Source: Anodontia alba
Taxonomy: Eukaryota; Mollusca; Bivalvia; Lucinida; Lucinidae
Assembly: GCA_964016985.1 (NCBI GenBank)
Contig: OZ024828.1
Location: 28,650,581-28,714,580 of the forward strand
Direction: 5' to 3'
DNA: 64,000 nt
Below, one piece after another: positions 10,852-19,990 of this stretch. The notes under the pieces were generated by a model. It had not been told where the DNA came from and did not search any database. It worked only from the letters and a program-made list of their open reading frames with translations. A program made the position numbers and the translations under genes. The first letter of the stretch is position 1, and every line of letters begins with the position of its first letter.

Positions 10852-11413
10852 CTTTGTAAACTAGGAAAACAGAGTTTCTTTTAAAAATAGAAATAGGTTT
10901 CCTGAGTATATACTTTGAAAACTAGGACAGAAGATCTCCTGAGCATATTCTTTGAAAACTAGGACAGTAGAGCGCCTGAGCATATTATTTGAAAACTAGG
11001 ACATTAGTGCTCCTGAGCAAATTCTTTGAAAACTAGGAAAGTATAGCTTCTGAGTATATTCTTTTTGAAAACTAGGAAAGTGCAGCTCCTGCGTTTTTTC
11101 TTTGAAAATTAGGAAATTAGAGTTCCTGAGTATATACTTTGAAAAGTAGGAAATAGAGTTCTGAGTATTTTATTTGAAAATTAGGAAAGTAGAGCTCCTG
11201 AGTATATTGTTTTGGAAAAAAGGAAACAATGTGTATTCTTTGAAACTAAAAAATTAGAATCGCTGAGTACATTCCTATGAAACCTAGAATACTAGAGCTC
11301 CTGAGTATAGTCTTTGAAAACTAGAACAATAGAGCTTCTTAGTATATTCTTCGAAACTATGAATCTAGAGTTCCTGAGTAAATGCTTTGAAAACTAGAAA
11401 CAATAGAGATAAT
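10852..11413 (+). repeat. Minisatellite, ~38-bp unit
   Basis: About fourteen diverged units of the form TTTGAAAACTAGGAAAGTAG followed by AGCTCCTGAGTATATTC. Spacing between TTTGAAAACTAG words is close to 38 bp with small variation. The array runs straight into the 42-bp array. Not coding. Confidence 0.85.
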
Positions 11414-12640
11414 TAAGTGCTAATGACAAAGCTACATGAACTATCAACACATAAGTTAGTATCAGTGACATATCTACATGTCCAGTGAACCCATAATGTA
11501 GTGTCAGTGATATAGATACTTGAACAATTAACCCATAATTTAATGTCAGTAATATAGCTACATGTATCATCAATCCATAATTTAGTGTCAGTGATATAGC
11601 TACACGTATTATCAACCCATAATTTAGTGTCAGTGACATAGCTACATGGACTATCAACCCATACTTTTGTGTCAGTGATAAAGCTGCATGTATTATCAAC
11701 CCATAATTTATTGTCAATGACATAGCCACATAAACTATTAACCCATAGTTTAGTGTCAGTGACATAGCTACATGTATTATCAGCTCATATCTTAGTGTCA
11801 GTGATATGGCTACATGTATTATCAACCCATAATTTAGTGTCAGTGACATAGCTACATGGACTATCAACCCATACTTTTGTGTCAGTGATAAAGCTGCATG
11901 TATTATCAACCCATAATTTATTGTCAATGACATAGCCACATAAACTATTAACCCATAGTTTAGTGTCAGTGACATAGCTACATGTATTATCAGCTCATAT
12001 CTTAGTGTCAGTGATATGGCTACATGTATTATCAACCCATAATTTAGTGTCAGTGACATAGCTACATGGACTATCAACCCATACTTTTGTGTCAGTGATA
12101 AAGCTGCATGTATTATCAACCCATAATTTATTGTCAATGACATAGCCACATAGACTATTAACCCATAGTTTAGTGTCAGTGACATAGCTACATGTATTAT
12201 CAGCCCATAACTTAGTGTCAGTGATATGGCTACATGTATTATCAACCCATAATTTAGTGTCAGTGACACAGCTACATGAACTATCAACCCATAATTTAGC
12301 GTCAGTGATATAGCTACATGTATTATCAACCCATAATGTAGTGTCAGTGATATAACTACATGAACTATCAACCCATAATTTAATGTCAGTGATACAGCTA
12401 TTTGCACTATCAACCTATAATTTAGTATCAGTGACATAGCTACATGAACTATCTACCCATAATTTAGTGTCAGTGACATAGCTACATGTGTTATCAATCC
12501 ATTAGATAATGTCAGTGACATAACTACATATATTATCAACCCACTATTTAGTGTCAGTGCCATAGCTACATGTTCTGTCAACCCATAATTTGGTGTTAGT
12601 GACATAGCTACATTTACTACCCAACCTACTATATAAGAAG
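11414..12640 (+). repeat. Minisatellite, 42-bp unit with 210-bp higher-order repeat
   Basis: About 29 units built on GTGTCAGTGACATAGCTACA plus TGTATTATCAACCCATAATT. Variant units (ACTTTTGTGTCAGTGATAAA; TTTATTGTCAATGACATAG; CAGCTCATATC) return in the same order every 210 bp (for example 11636, 11846 and 12056), so blocks of five units were duplicated together. Because 42 is a multiple of three, the minus strand stays open for 347 codons; I treat that as a by-product of the period. Confidence 0.9.
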
Positions 12641-12675
12641 TTATAATGCAAATTTGACTATTTAACGCATTTTCA

Positions 12676-12865
12676 CCTGTGACAAAAGCCAGCCAGATTG
12701 AAAATAAGTTCTCAGAGAGCTATCACCCGGGCTCATATTTTGGACTATCTCCCGGTCACGTGCATTACCTAGACTCTTCATCTGTGACAAACGCCAGCCA
12801 GATTAAATCGGTTCTTAGAGAACTATCAATCGAGCTCATATTTTGGACTATCTCCCTCTTACGTG
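12676..12865 (+). repeat. Two-copy ~106-bp repeat interrupting the minisatellite
   Basis: CTGTGACAAAAGCCAGCCAG to CTCATATTTTGGACTATCTC occurs twice, at about 12676 and 12782, with scattered differences. It splits the 42-bp array into two blocks. Confidence 0.7.
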
Positions 12866-12994
12866 ATCAAACGCTTGCGGAGAATGGACCAGATACTGAT
12901 ACCCTTTGCTATAAACATTCCTTATGCCATTGAACATTTGCTTTCTTTTTTTCTTTTTGAATTAGGAGGTTCCCTTAAATCCTTAAATATTGTC

Positions 12995-13370
12995 CAAGGT
13001 ATACTATCAACCCATACTTTAGTCTCTGTGACACAGCTACATGTATTATCAACCCATAATTTACATTGAGTGGCATAGCTTTAAGTATTATCAACCTATA
13101 ATTTGATGCCAGTGACATAAATACATGTACTATCAACTTATAAAGTAGTGACAGATATAACTACATAAATACTGTCATAGACATAACTAAATAGCTACTG
13201 TCTACCTATAATGTAGTGTCAGTGACCTAACTACATGTACTATCAACCAGTAATGTAGTGTCAGTGCCATAGATACATGTACTATCAACTTATAATGTAG
13301 TGTCAGTGACATATCTACATGTACGATCAACCTATAATGTAGTGTCAGTGACATAGATACATGATTATTA
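12995..13370 (+). repeat. Minisatellite, 42-bp unit, second block (degenerate)
   Basis: About eight more units of the 42-bp family (TAGTGTCAGTGACATA; ACATGTACTATCAAC), more diverged than the first block and partly deleted around 13140-13200. Confidence 0.8.
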
Positions 13371-13768
13371 TCCAGAACTTAAATTGTCAGTTTTCCCACT
13401 CACGCATTAGGACTGGAGGCAATTACGGATCAGCAAAGTAATTGACTCCACCTCGGAACTGGTCGACAACCAACAAATGGGCTCAATGGTTGCAAAAGAC
13501 CAGAAAATATTAACAGCTTTATAGTTTACGGCTGCCACAGGGCTCTACTAGTACATGCTATACTGTAGATCTATAGATTCTTAAACTCATGATCATGACC
13601 CTTGAGAGCTGATCACTAGTAATAATTAACAGAAAATCTGAAGGATTTGATTGATTAGAATCGCAACAATGATTTTGTCGAATCGCAGAGCTACTCCCAG
13701 TAGTATCTATTTAGTAAGCATTGGTTAAATATGTTCATGTATAGGTAATGCATCTTTAAATCCTTGTA
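13371..13768. other. No recognisable feature
   Basis: No tandem repeat, open frame with a domain or known interspersed repeat visible between the minisatellite and the next foldback element. Confidence 0.45.
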
Positions 13769-13991
13769 CACTTCAACCTCTTTATAACACGGTTCGTTAT
13801 GACACGGTTTTGGATATACCACGATTCAAAGATATATCCGAACAAAAATGTATAGATTATATTGAAAAATGACCATAAATGGTCATTTTTCAATATAATC
13901 TATACTTTTTTGTTTGGATATCACACGGTTGTTTAACTAACACGGTTTATGCTATGGACCCCAAAAATCGTGTTATAAAGAGGTTGTGGTG
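13769..13991. mobile_element. Foldback MITE, CACTTCAACCTC type
   Basis: The terminal inverted repeats CACTTCAACCTCTTTATAAC and its mirror are flanked by TA. The centre at about 13875 is a long perfect stem (ATTGAAAAATGACCAT and its mirror). It has the general mariner-MITE layout but different ends from families 2 and 3. Confidence 0.75.
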
Positions 13992-14154
13992 TATAAATAA
14001 ACTTCGGATAATCAATTCAAGCCCCCCTGAGACATGTAGTCGTTATGCTAAACTGCAAAATACGCCAACGTTAGTACATTCCTAATCTTAAGAGGAACGG
14101 AAACACTTTCAAGAGAAGGTAACCCTGTTAAATTGTTTTAACCCCCACATGAAT

Positions 14155-14226
14155 TTTATCTTCTCTAAATAGAAAGAATTTGCTCCACCTGGGAGCAAAT
14201 TCTTTCCATTTAGAGTAGACCATTTT
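14155..14226. repeat. Hairpin around GGAGCAAATTC
   Basis: CTCTAAATAGAAAGAATTTG and its near mirror CAAATTCTTTCCATTTAGAG flank CTCCACCTGGGAG. A related single arm follows at about 14273-14297 (ACTCTAAATGGTAAGAATTT). Non-coding. Confidence 0.6.
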
Positions 14227-14297
14227 TAGACAAGTTTAGTGTACCCATTCCCCCACCCCTAAAAATGGCACACTCTAAATGGTAAGAATTTGTCACA

Positions 14298-14606
14298 ACA
14301 GGAAGTCACATAAGTAGTCTCCCTTTAACAAAAAACATCTACTAGGCGTATCCAGTTCCATCTCTGGACAATTTCTAACAGGCGACAAATTGATGACTCA
14401 CGTCCTGTACATGTATTTCAACGAAAATAGGGTTTGGCATTTCATGCACAATTGTCTTCTATCGTGAAGGATCCAAGGCAAGTGTTTCGAAGCATCGTGG
14501 TATTACAGTGGAGACGCCCATTTTCTAATCCGTAGTGCGTTCTTTGTTTCCAAAGGCAATCTTCTTTATCTTTTTATTTTACTACACTGCAGCTTGCCTT
14601 AGTGCC
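14298..14606. other. Unclassified; fragment of a dispersed word
   Basis: Around 14425-14455 the words GAAAATAGGGTTTGGCATTT and CATGCACAATTGTC recur, diverged, near 24330, 32030 and 58800, suggesting an old dispersed repeat. Nothing else seen. Confidence 0.35.
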
Positions 14607-14778
14607 GTGTGGGGCGATTCTAATAAGTACACACAGCATACATTTTTACGATAAAATTGAAAAAAACTTCTAAAATATCTCTAAATATTTGTTTTCTAGA
14701 TCCCTAGGCATTAAAAAACGAGTTCGACTTAGCCACTGTAAGGGGGTTATCGGTGTTCGATTCATTGAGGTTTTACTG
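14607..14778. mobile_element. Foldback family 3, right half only
   Basis: GGCGATTCTAATAAGTACAC is followed by AGCATACATTTTTACGATAA and ends GAGGTTTTACTGTA. This corresponds to the right half of the elements at 3357 and 7391. The left arm is absent. Confidence 0.5.
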
Positions 14779-15201
14779 TACACAGTTTAAATTGACACGG
14801 TCCAATTAAGAGAGTCCTGAATCAACTGGTTATCTAGGATCTTGATATACTAGTTAAGAATTAGATAAATATTTAACAGTGGTCCCCTAGGACACTGGAA
14901 GTCATGTCAGACTACAAGATGAGCTCATTAATAACTCAGTTCTCCTGTTACTTAATGCCTTTTGGGAAGATATCTGACAATGGATCTTTAACTTCTTTAC
15001 ACTGTTATGGACCCATGATGAGACAGTTTGATGCATCAGAACATCTCTGATAGACTAGAACGAATATCAAAATATAACCGTTCAGTTTCTCAATCGAAGA
15101 CGACGTTTGGTGAATTATGAGAAACTTGGACATTTTCTGATGGTTTCTATAATGGCAAAACTGATGTGTTTTTTTAAGTTTGCCTCTTAACGACTTTATT
15201 A
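14779..15201. other. No recognisable feature
   Basis: No repeat or gene recognised up to the nested foldback complex. Confidence 0.4.
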
Positions 15202-15368
15202 CAGTAAACCCTCGTTACAACGACAGCGTTTGTTCCCAAAGACTTGCTATTAAAATGATTAACTGTTGTACAGAATACTTAATGAGCAGATTAATATGTA
15301 GAAAAGGTCTTGTTTTGTTCTTATTTCCTCATAGAACATATGGTTTGGATATTTGTTAGAATCGCCTC

Positions 15369-15927
15369 CATCACGAAAACATGCCTATATAATTTTGACC
15401 CCCTTAAACCCCACTTTTATATAGTAAAACTGTTTGTTTGTTTTTTTTGTTTTTTTTCTTTTTTTTTTTTTTTTTTTTTTTTTGGATTTGGGTTTTACGG
15501 CCCTTTCAAGAATATTTCACTTATATCGAGCCGATCGTTCATCGAAGGTGGGCGAAAACCGGAGTACCCGGAGAAAAACCACCTGACCATCCGTAAGCAG
15601 AACTTGGCTTTCCCACATATGACCCGAGCTAGGCTCGAACCACAGCGGTGAGAAACCTAATGGATTAAGAGTCAACTCTCTTATCCACTAGGCTACGGGG
15701 GCCCGCAAAACTGGGGTTTACAGGGGTATACATTATTTATCTTATTTCTGAACAAAACATAGATTTTTGGTACTCGTTACAACCGCCTCGTCGAGGCGGA
15801 TCTAACGGGTACCCGCAATCCCTGCTTTGAGCAGAACTATGAAAAAATATCAGAATATTTACCTGAAAATTTTAATTTTTGGGAGGTAAAATTTTCAGTA
15901 TATTTACATAGGCATGTTTCCGTAATA
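15369..15927 (+). repeat. Foldback family 1 copy nested in family 2
   Basis: A arm first, from ATCACGAAAACATGCC (15370) to CGTAAT (15926). The inner palindrome has centre T (CCTCGTCGAGG). The A arm is interrupted at AAAACTG by a SINE. It lies exactly at the hairpin tip of the family 2 element. Confidence 0.85.
15433..15706 (-). mobile_element. tRNA-derived SINE (family S2) in foldback 1
   Basis: Minus-strand SINE. The tRNA-like head has the A-box-like TAGCCTAGTGGATAAG and B box GGTTCGAGCCT. A body follows, then the 3' end AAAGGGCCGTAAAACCC and an A-rich tail (the T run on the plus strand at about 15449-15483). It is flanked by the 7-bp target duplication AAAACTG (15426-15432 and 15707-15713). 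Removing it restores the foldback arm AGTAAAACTGGGGTTTA. RNA polymerase III transcription is expected from the boxes; mobility would depend on a partner LINE. Confidence 0.85.
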
Positions 15928-16228
15928 ACTGAGGCGATTCTAACACATATCCAAAACATATATGTTTTCTTTAAAGTATTAAATACAATATTCTTGCATA
16001 ATTTGTGACTAATTGTTACCTCTTAAGCGTAGGTTTCGTGACAGCCAAATTGTTATTATGGCGAATTTTGTCGCTGTTTTGAGTGTCGGTATAAAGAGAG
16101 TTGTCTGTACCAACATTTTGTAACTTCCTGTTTGCTTGCATGCATAACGACAGATTCTAAAAGGAATTCCTTGGAAGCATGGAAACAATGAAAATGAAAT
16201 TTTTAAAGTAAAATTAATTTCAATTAAA

Positions 16229-16564
16229 GCATACTCACCTCAAGATATTATAAGCCTTATTTGAGCGGTTCACCGCGAGATCGACCTTCAAAAGAAAGAC
16301 AACTAGGAAAAAAAATTGTTTGAAACAGACTATAGCTCGTCCTAGTTGTCCCCCCTACCAAGCGTCCTGTTTCTAGGTGACCAAGGTCGGGTACCAGTTA
16401 TGCACTGGTTCCCTTCCGTCCACGCCACCGTAAGCAACCAATCAGGACGCGCCAGGTATATTCCCGCCAAAGCACGCACCAAGCGTGCGGCACGCCTAAC
16501 ACATGCGGTAGACATTGTTACTATAAAGGGTAGACGCAAGGTAGAAAACATCCCTATTTTTTGG
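16229..16564. repeat. DIRS inverted terminal repeat, left
   Basis: Near-exact reverse complement of 22552-22888. Shared landmarks are CACCTCAAGATATTATAAGC, CTAGTTGTCCCCCCTACC and ACCAAGCGTGCGGCACGC. The outermost 37 bp (16192-16228) are unique to this end. Confidence 0.92.
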
Positions 16565-16611
16565 GAGCAATAAAATTTAACAATGAAAGCGGGGTGGGAG
16601 GAGGGACATTT

Positions 16612-16710
16612 GATAATATCTTGAGGTGAGTATGCTTTAATTGAAATTAATTTTACTTTAAAAATTTCATTTCAATGTCAGCATACATCACCTCAAGATA
16701 TTATAAGCCT
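16612..16710. repeat. DIRS internal complementary region
   Basis: One half (16612-16674) is complementary to the left edge (16192-16252), and the other half (16669-16709) is complementary to the right edge (22860-22899). Read on the other strand, it is the right end joined to the left end through TTGAAATGAAA, as expected of a circle junction template. Confidence 0.92.
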
Positions 16711-16955
16711 GAATAATAAGCATAGGTGGGTAGGTAATAATAAAAATAGTATAAATCTCTACTCACCCATGTTGGAATCCGGTGAAGTTCAGCAGTCCCC
16801 TGGTAATTCATAGTATTTTTTAGGGGAATATATTTACATTGTAGGTATGCTTGCGGGTCGAAATCCAATATCCATTGATGGAGAAGAAAAAGACAGACCC
16901 TTTGAAGAAAAGTTTCACACCGGATTCAAGCAGGCTTAAAATACTGTGAAGAGAC

Positions 16956-18281
16956 TTAAGATACAGAACGATGGCAGCCAGTAATAGACTGCGCCGCCAC
17001 GAGAGGTCCCAATGACGATGTATCCTGCCTAATTGGGGCCAAATCTCTAAGGTAAAATGAAGAAAAGGTACTATTTGAACGCCAATATGCAGCCCTTACC
17101 ACATCCTCAAGGGCGACAGAATTCCAATAAGCCCAAGACGAAGACAAAGCTCTAACTTCATGAGCTGAGATTTTCATGAATGACAGATCCGAAGATGATA
17201 AATCTGCATAAGCTAGTTTGATAACGTCACAGATCCAACGAGAAATAGTGGAAGGTGAAATATCTTTAGAGCCCTTCAGTGGTAAAAACAGTCTCTTCCT
17301 TCCCAATCTCTTAGCTTTCACTCTGGACAAATAAGCTCTAAGAGCTCTGACCGGACACAAAAGCCTATCATCCGTATCAGAACCACAAAACTGAGAAAGA
17401 CCTGGAATAACAATAGGTTCTGGTAATGACTCTGGAAGCTGGTTTTTTGCTAAAAACCCAGGTTGTGTGAGGAGGGTAATGGAATCCGAGTTGCGGTCAT
17501 ACCTAAAACAGCCTTCCTCAATTGACAGAGCATGAATCTCACTTCTTCTTCTAGCAGCCGCAAAAGTAAGAAGAAACACTGCTTTAAGCGTGATGTATTT
17601 GATGTCAGCAGTCTTTAGCGGTTCATAAGGAGCTTTATTAAGAGACCAAAGAACACAAGTCAAATTCCATTTGGGCGTAAGAGATCTGGAAACCGGTTTT
17701 CTCAGGGAAAAACCTTTAATAAGATCTGAAATGATTGGGTCCGCCGTACAGTCTGCTGATTTGGAAAATTTCAGTGTATTTGAAATGGCGGAGCGGTAGC
17801 CTTTAATAGAAGCTACCGATAATTTCAGGGTGTCAAAAAGGTAGCAAAAAAAATCTACCAAATCATTTAAAGCGGGATCGACAGGATTAACTTCCCTTTG
17901 CAAACACCAATCCGAGAATATCTTCCACCTCGCAGAGTAGACCTTGAGCGTAGACTCTCTGCGGGATTGAGAGATACACTGGGTAGCGAATTCAGAAATG
18001 TGTCTACCTCTGATTTGACTCCTGACAACTTCCAAGCGTGAAGATGCAACATAGCTGGATTCTGATGGAGTACTTTTCCCTGATGTTGTGATACCAAACC
18101 CCGATGAACCGGAAGTTCCCTGGGAAAGTCTATTATGAGACTCAGAATGACTGAAAACCAGCTCCTCTGAGGCCAACACGGGGCTATGAGAATGAACCGA
18201 CTGTTGGAATCCCTTATCTTGTTTAGAACCAGGGGAACAAGTTTGAATGGAGGAAATGCGTATGCGAATAGGTTTTTCCAT
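16956..18281 (-). CDS. DIRS tyrosine recombinase (integrase)
   Basis: Predicted recombinase that would insert the circular DNA copy of the element. With the start at 18281 the protein is 441 residues. The frame stays open upstream to 19865, but that part runs antiparallel in sense to the RT frame and is low-complexity serine-rich, so I take it as a shadow; the true start is uncertain. The core-binding part is about residues 105-200. The catalytic box includes AAARRRSEIHAL (Arg about 246), HEVR (374-377) and FSSFYLRDL, with Tyr 410 as the likely nucleophile. The coding end overlaps nothing. The reading frame overlaps the RT frame by about 415 bp, typical of DIRS elements. The fold assignment is firm from these motifs; activity is inferred. 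Confidence 0.85.
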   Translation of the reverse strand: MEKPIRIRISSIQTCSPGSKQDKGFQQSVHSHSPVLASEELVFSHSESHNRLSQGTSGSSGFGITTSGKSTPSESSYVASSRLEVVRSQIRGRHISEFATQCISQSRRESTLKVYSARWKIFSDWCLQREVNPVDPALNDLVDFFCYLFDTLKLSVASIKGYRSAISNTLKFSKSADCTADPIISDLIKGFSLRKPVSRSLTPKWNLTCVLWSLNKAPYEPLKTADIKYITLKAVFLLTFAAARRRSEIHALSIEEGCFRYDRNSDSITLLTQPGFLAKNQLPESLPEPIVIPGLSQFCGSDTDDRLLCPVRALRAYLSRVKAKRLGRKRLFLPLKGSKDISPSTISRWICDVIKLAYADLSSSDLSFMKISAHEVRALSSSWAYWNSVALEDVVRAAYWRSNSTFSSFYLRDLAPIRQDTSSLGPLVAAQSITGCHRSVS

Positions 18282-19990
18282 TCTAGTGACATAGCATCCA
18301 CTGCACAAGCCCTGTGGTCCGGTACTGGAGAAACGAACAGGGGCAGAAGATGGTTTAATCTGGTGGCGAAAAGATCTAACTGAGGAGTACCCCAAAGACT
18401 GAAAATTTGGTGAGCTATCTCCCGATCTAGAGACCATTCGGTGGGGAGAATTCGGTCTGGGCGAGACAGGCTGTCTGCCAAAACATTCAATTTCCCTGGA
18501 ATATGCCTGACTTGAATGTGAATATTCCGATGATGACACCAGTAAAGAAGATCCCAAACTAGCATGCACAGAGATGGAGAGTGGGTCCCCCCTTGTTTCT
18601 TGAGGTAAGCCACTACTGATGAATTGTCTGATGCTACCATCACGCATGAATTGTAAATGTGACTCTGAAAATGTTGGAGTGCTAGGAAAACTGCTCGTAA
18701 CTCCAAATTGTTGATGTGAAGGTCTTGGGAAGCAATATCCCACAGTCCCTGAACCTCTAGACCTAGGGGTTCTAAATGAGCGCCCCAGCCCGAATGGCTG
18801 GCATCTGAAAACAGATGGAAATCTGGGGTTGGTATAACAAGGGGAATTCCAGCCACATAAATGGAAGGATTCATCCACCATTTGATTGCTACACGACATG
18901 AATGGGATATTGGTATAGATTGGACCAAACTGTCGCGGTGAGGTTTCCAATTGGCCAGAAGATGGAACTGAAGAGGTCTCATATGAAGGCGACCTAACTG
19001 AATTAAATCTGCTGCTGCATTGAGTGATCCCAACATGGACAAAAATTCTCGGGCGGTAATGAATTGAGCCTGTAGAACCCGAAATAGCAGGACAAGAATT
19101 TTGTTGACTCTCTCTTCTGGCACTCTGACAATGCCAATGTGAGTCAGGAACCTCATTCCTACATACACGAAGTCCTGAGATGGAACTAGGTCTGATTTCA
19201 GGGGATTTGGTATTAGACCCAGACTTGTAATGATTTCCCAAGCTAGTGAAAGGTCGGACAGTAGGGACTCCTGTGAAAGACGATGGACAAGCCAATCGTC
19301 GAAATATTGGTGAATGTTGGGTCCTAGAGATCGAATATGTCCCGCCACAATCTCCATCAAGTTTGTAAAAACGAAAGGCGCTGTTGAGATTCCGAATGGA
19401 AGCGCCCGAAATTGGTATATAGTGCCTTCTAGGGAAAATCTCAGGTACTTGCGAGACGCTGGATGAATAGGAATATGGAGGTATGCGTCCATAAGGTCTA
19501 TAGAAACCGCCCAAGCCCCTGGAGGAATAGCTCTCCGAATGGAGGCCGCAGTTTCCATCTGAAAGTGATCTACCTTCATCATTTTGTTTAGCGATGATAG
19601 GTCTATGATAAGACGATAACGGCCGGTTTTCTTCTTCACTAAGAAAATCCGGCTGTAGAAACCCGGAGAGGAAGTATCTCTCACAATTTCCACAGCCTTC
19701 TTTTCCAGTAGAATCTGCACCTCCTCCCTCAAGTGATTTAAATGTTGATGAGCTACAGGGAACAGAATTGGAGACAACGATAGTGGAGGTTCCCTTGCAA
19801 AAGGAATCCTGTAGCCCTTCCGGAGAATAGAAAGGGCCCAGGAATCCTGAGTTATGGCTGACCAAGCCTCCACAAAACTTAACAAACGAGCTCCCACCGG
19901 AAGAGAGGGATGAGGTGCAGATGGAAGGGCCCTGATGATGTCATTTACTCCTCCTAGCAGGGCCCCTCCTGAAAGAAGATGATCCACCAC
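17867..19990 (-). CDS. DIRS reverse transcriptase / RNase H / methyltransferase-like polyprotein
   Basis: A 707-residue frame that would copy the element RNA into DNA. The RT domain is about residues 90-345, with SIDLMDAYLHIP (Asp 165), RALPFGISTAPFVF and YFDD (229-232). RNase H is about 390-512, with FSDAS (Asp 396), Glu 430, ASDNSSV (Asp 455) and LADSLSR (Asp 506). A C-terminal region, 535-615, has DLFATRLN, DAMSLEW, AYAFPPF and APCWPQRSWF, the part that DIRS papers compare with DNA N6-methyltransferases; I infer that match from memory. The start overlaps the end of the Gag-like frame by 50 bp, and the 3' part overlaps the recombinase frame, so translation probably uses re-initiation or frameshifting. 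No stops or frameshifts. Confidence 0.9.
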   Translation of the reverse strand: MVDHLLSGGALLGGVNDIIRALPSAPHPSLPVGARLLSFVEAWSAITQDSWALSILRKGYRIPFAREPPLSLSPILFPVAHQHLNHLREEVQILLEKKAVEIVRDTSSPGFYSRIFLVKKKTGRYRLIIDLSSLNKMMKVDHFQMETAASIRRAIPPGAWAVSIDLMDAYLHIPIHPASRKYLRFSLEGTIYQFRALPFGISTAPFVFTNLMEIVAGHIRSLGPNIHQYFDDWLVHRLSQESLLSDLSLAWEIITSLGLIPNPLKSDLVPSQDFVYVGMRFLTHIGIVRVPEERVNKILVLLFRVLQAQFITAREFLSMLGSLNAAADLIQLGRLHMRPLQFHLLANWKPHRDSLVQSIPISHSCRVAIKWWMNPSIYVAGIPLVIPTPDFHLFSDASHSGWGAHLEPLGLEVQGLWDIASQDLHINNLELRAVFLALQHFQSHIYNSCVMVASDNSSVVAYLKKQGGTHSPSLCMLVWDLLYWCHHRNIHIQVRHIPGKLNVLADSLSRPDRILPTEWSLDREIAHQIFSLWGTPQLDLFATRLNHLLPLFVSPVPDHRACAVDAMSLEWKNLFAYAFPPFKLVPLVLNKIRDSNSRFILIAPCWPQRSWFSVILSLIIDFPRELPVHRGLVSQHQGKVLHQNPAMLHLHAWKLSGVKSEVDTFLNSLPSVSLNPAESLRSRSTLRGGRYSRIGVCKGKLILSIPL

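Larger units (their letters stand above)
15202..16107. mobile_element. Foldback family 2 copy split by a nested insertion
   Basis: The outer ends CAGTAAACCCTCGTTACAAC and GTGTCGGTATAAAGAGAG/TTGTCTG are flanked by TA. The left arm stops at the core GAATCGCCTC (15368) and the right arm resumes at ACTGAGGCGATTC (15928). In the intact copy at 1858 these two halves touch. Everything between is a family-1 foldback, itself carrying a SINE. Confidence 0.8.

Noticed and set aside
11394..12437. A 347-codon minus-strand open frame of 14-residue repeats (SLTLNYGLIIHVAM-like)
   Set aside because: It is exactly the 42-bp minisatellite read in one frame; 42 is divisible by three, so stops are avoided by periodicity. 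No start context, signal or flanking exon supports a gene.
11414..13370. Regular repeats read as a CRISPR array
   Set aside because: There are no unique spacers between repeats, units are head to tail, and the genome is eukaryotic.
18281..19865. N-terminal extension of the recombinase frame to 969 residues
   Set aside because: Serine-rich sequence in an alternative phase of the strongly supported RT/RNase H frame; most likely a by-product of codon use, though a translational extension cannot be excluded.
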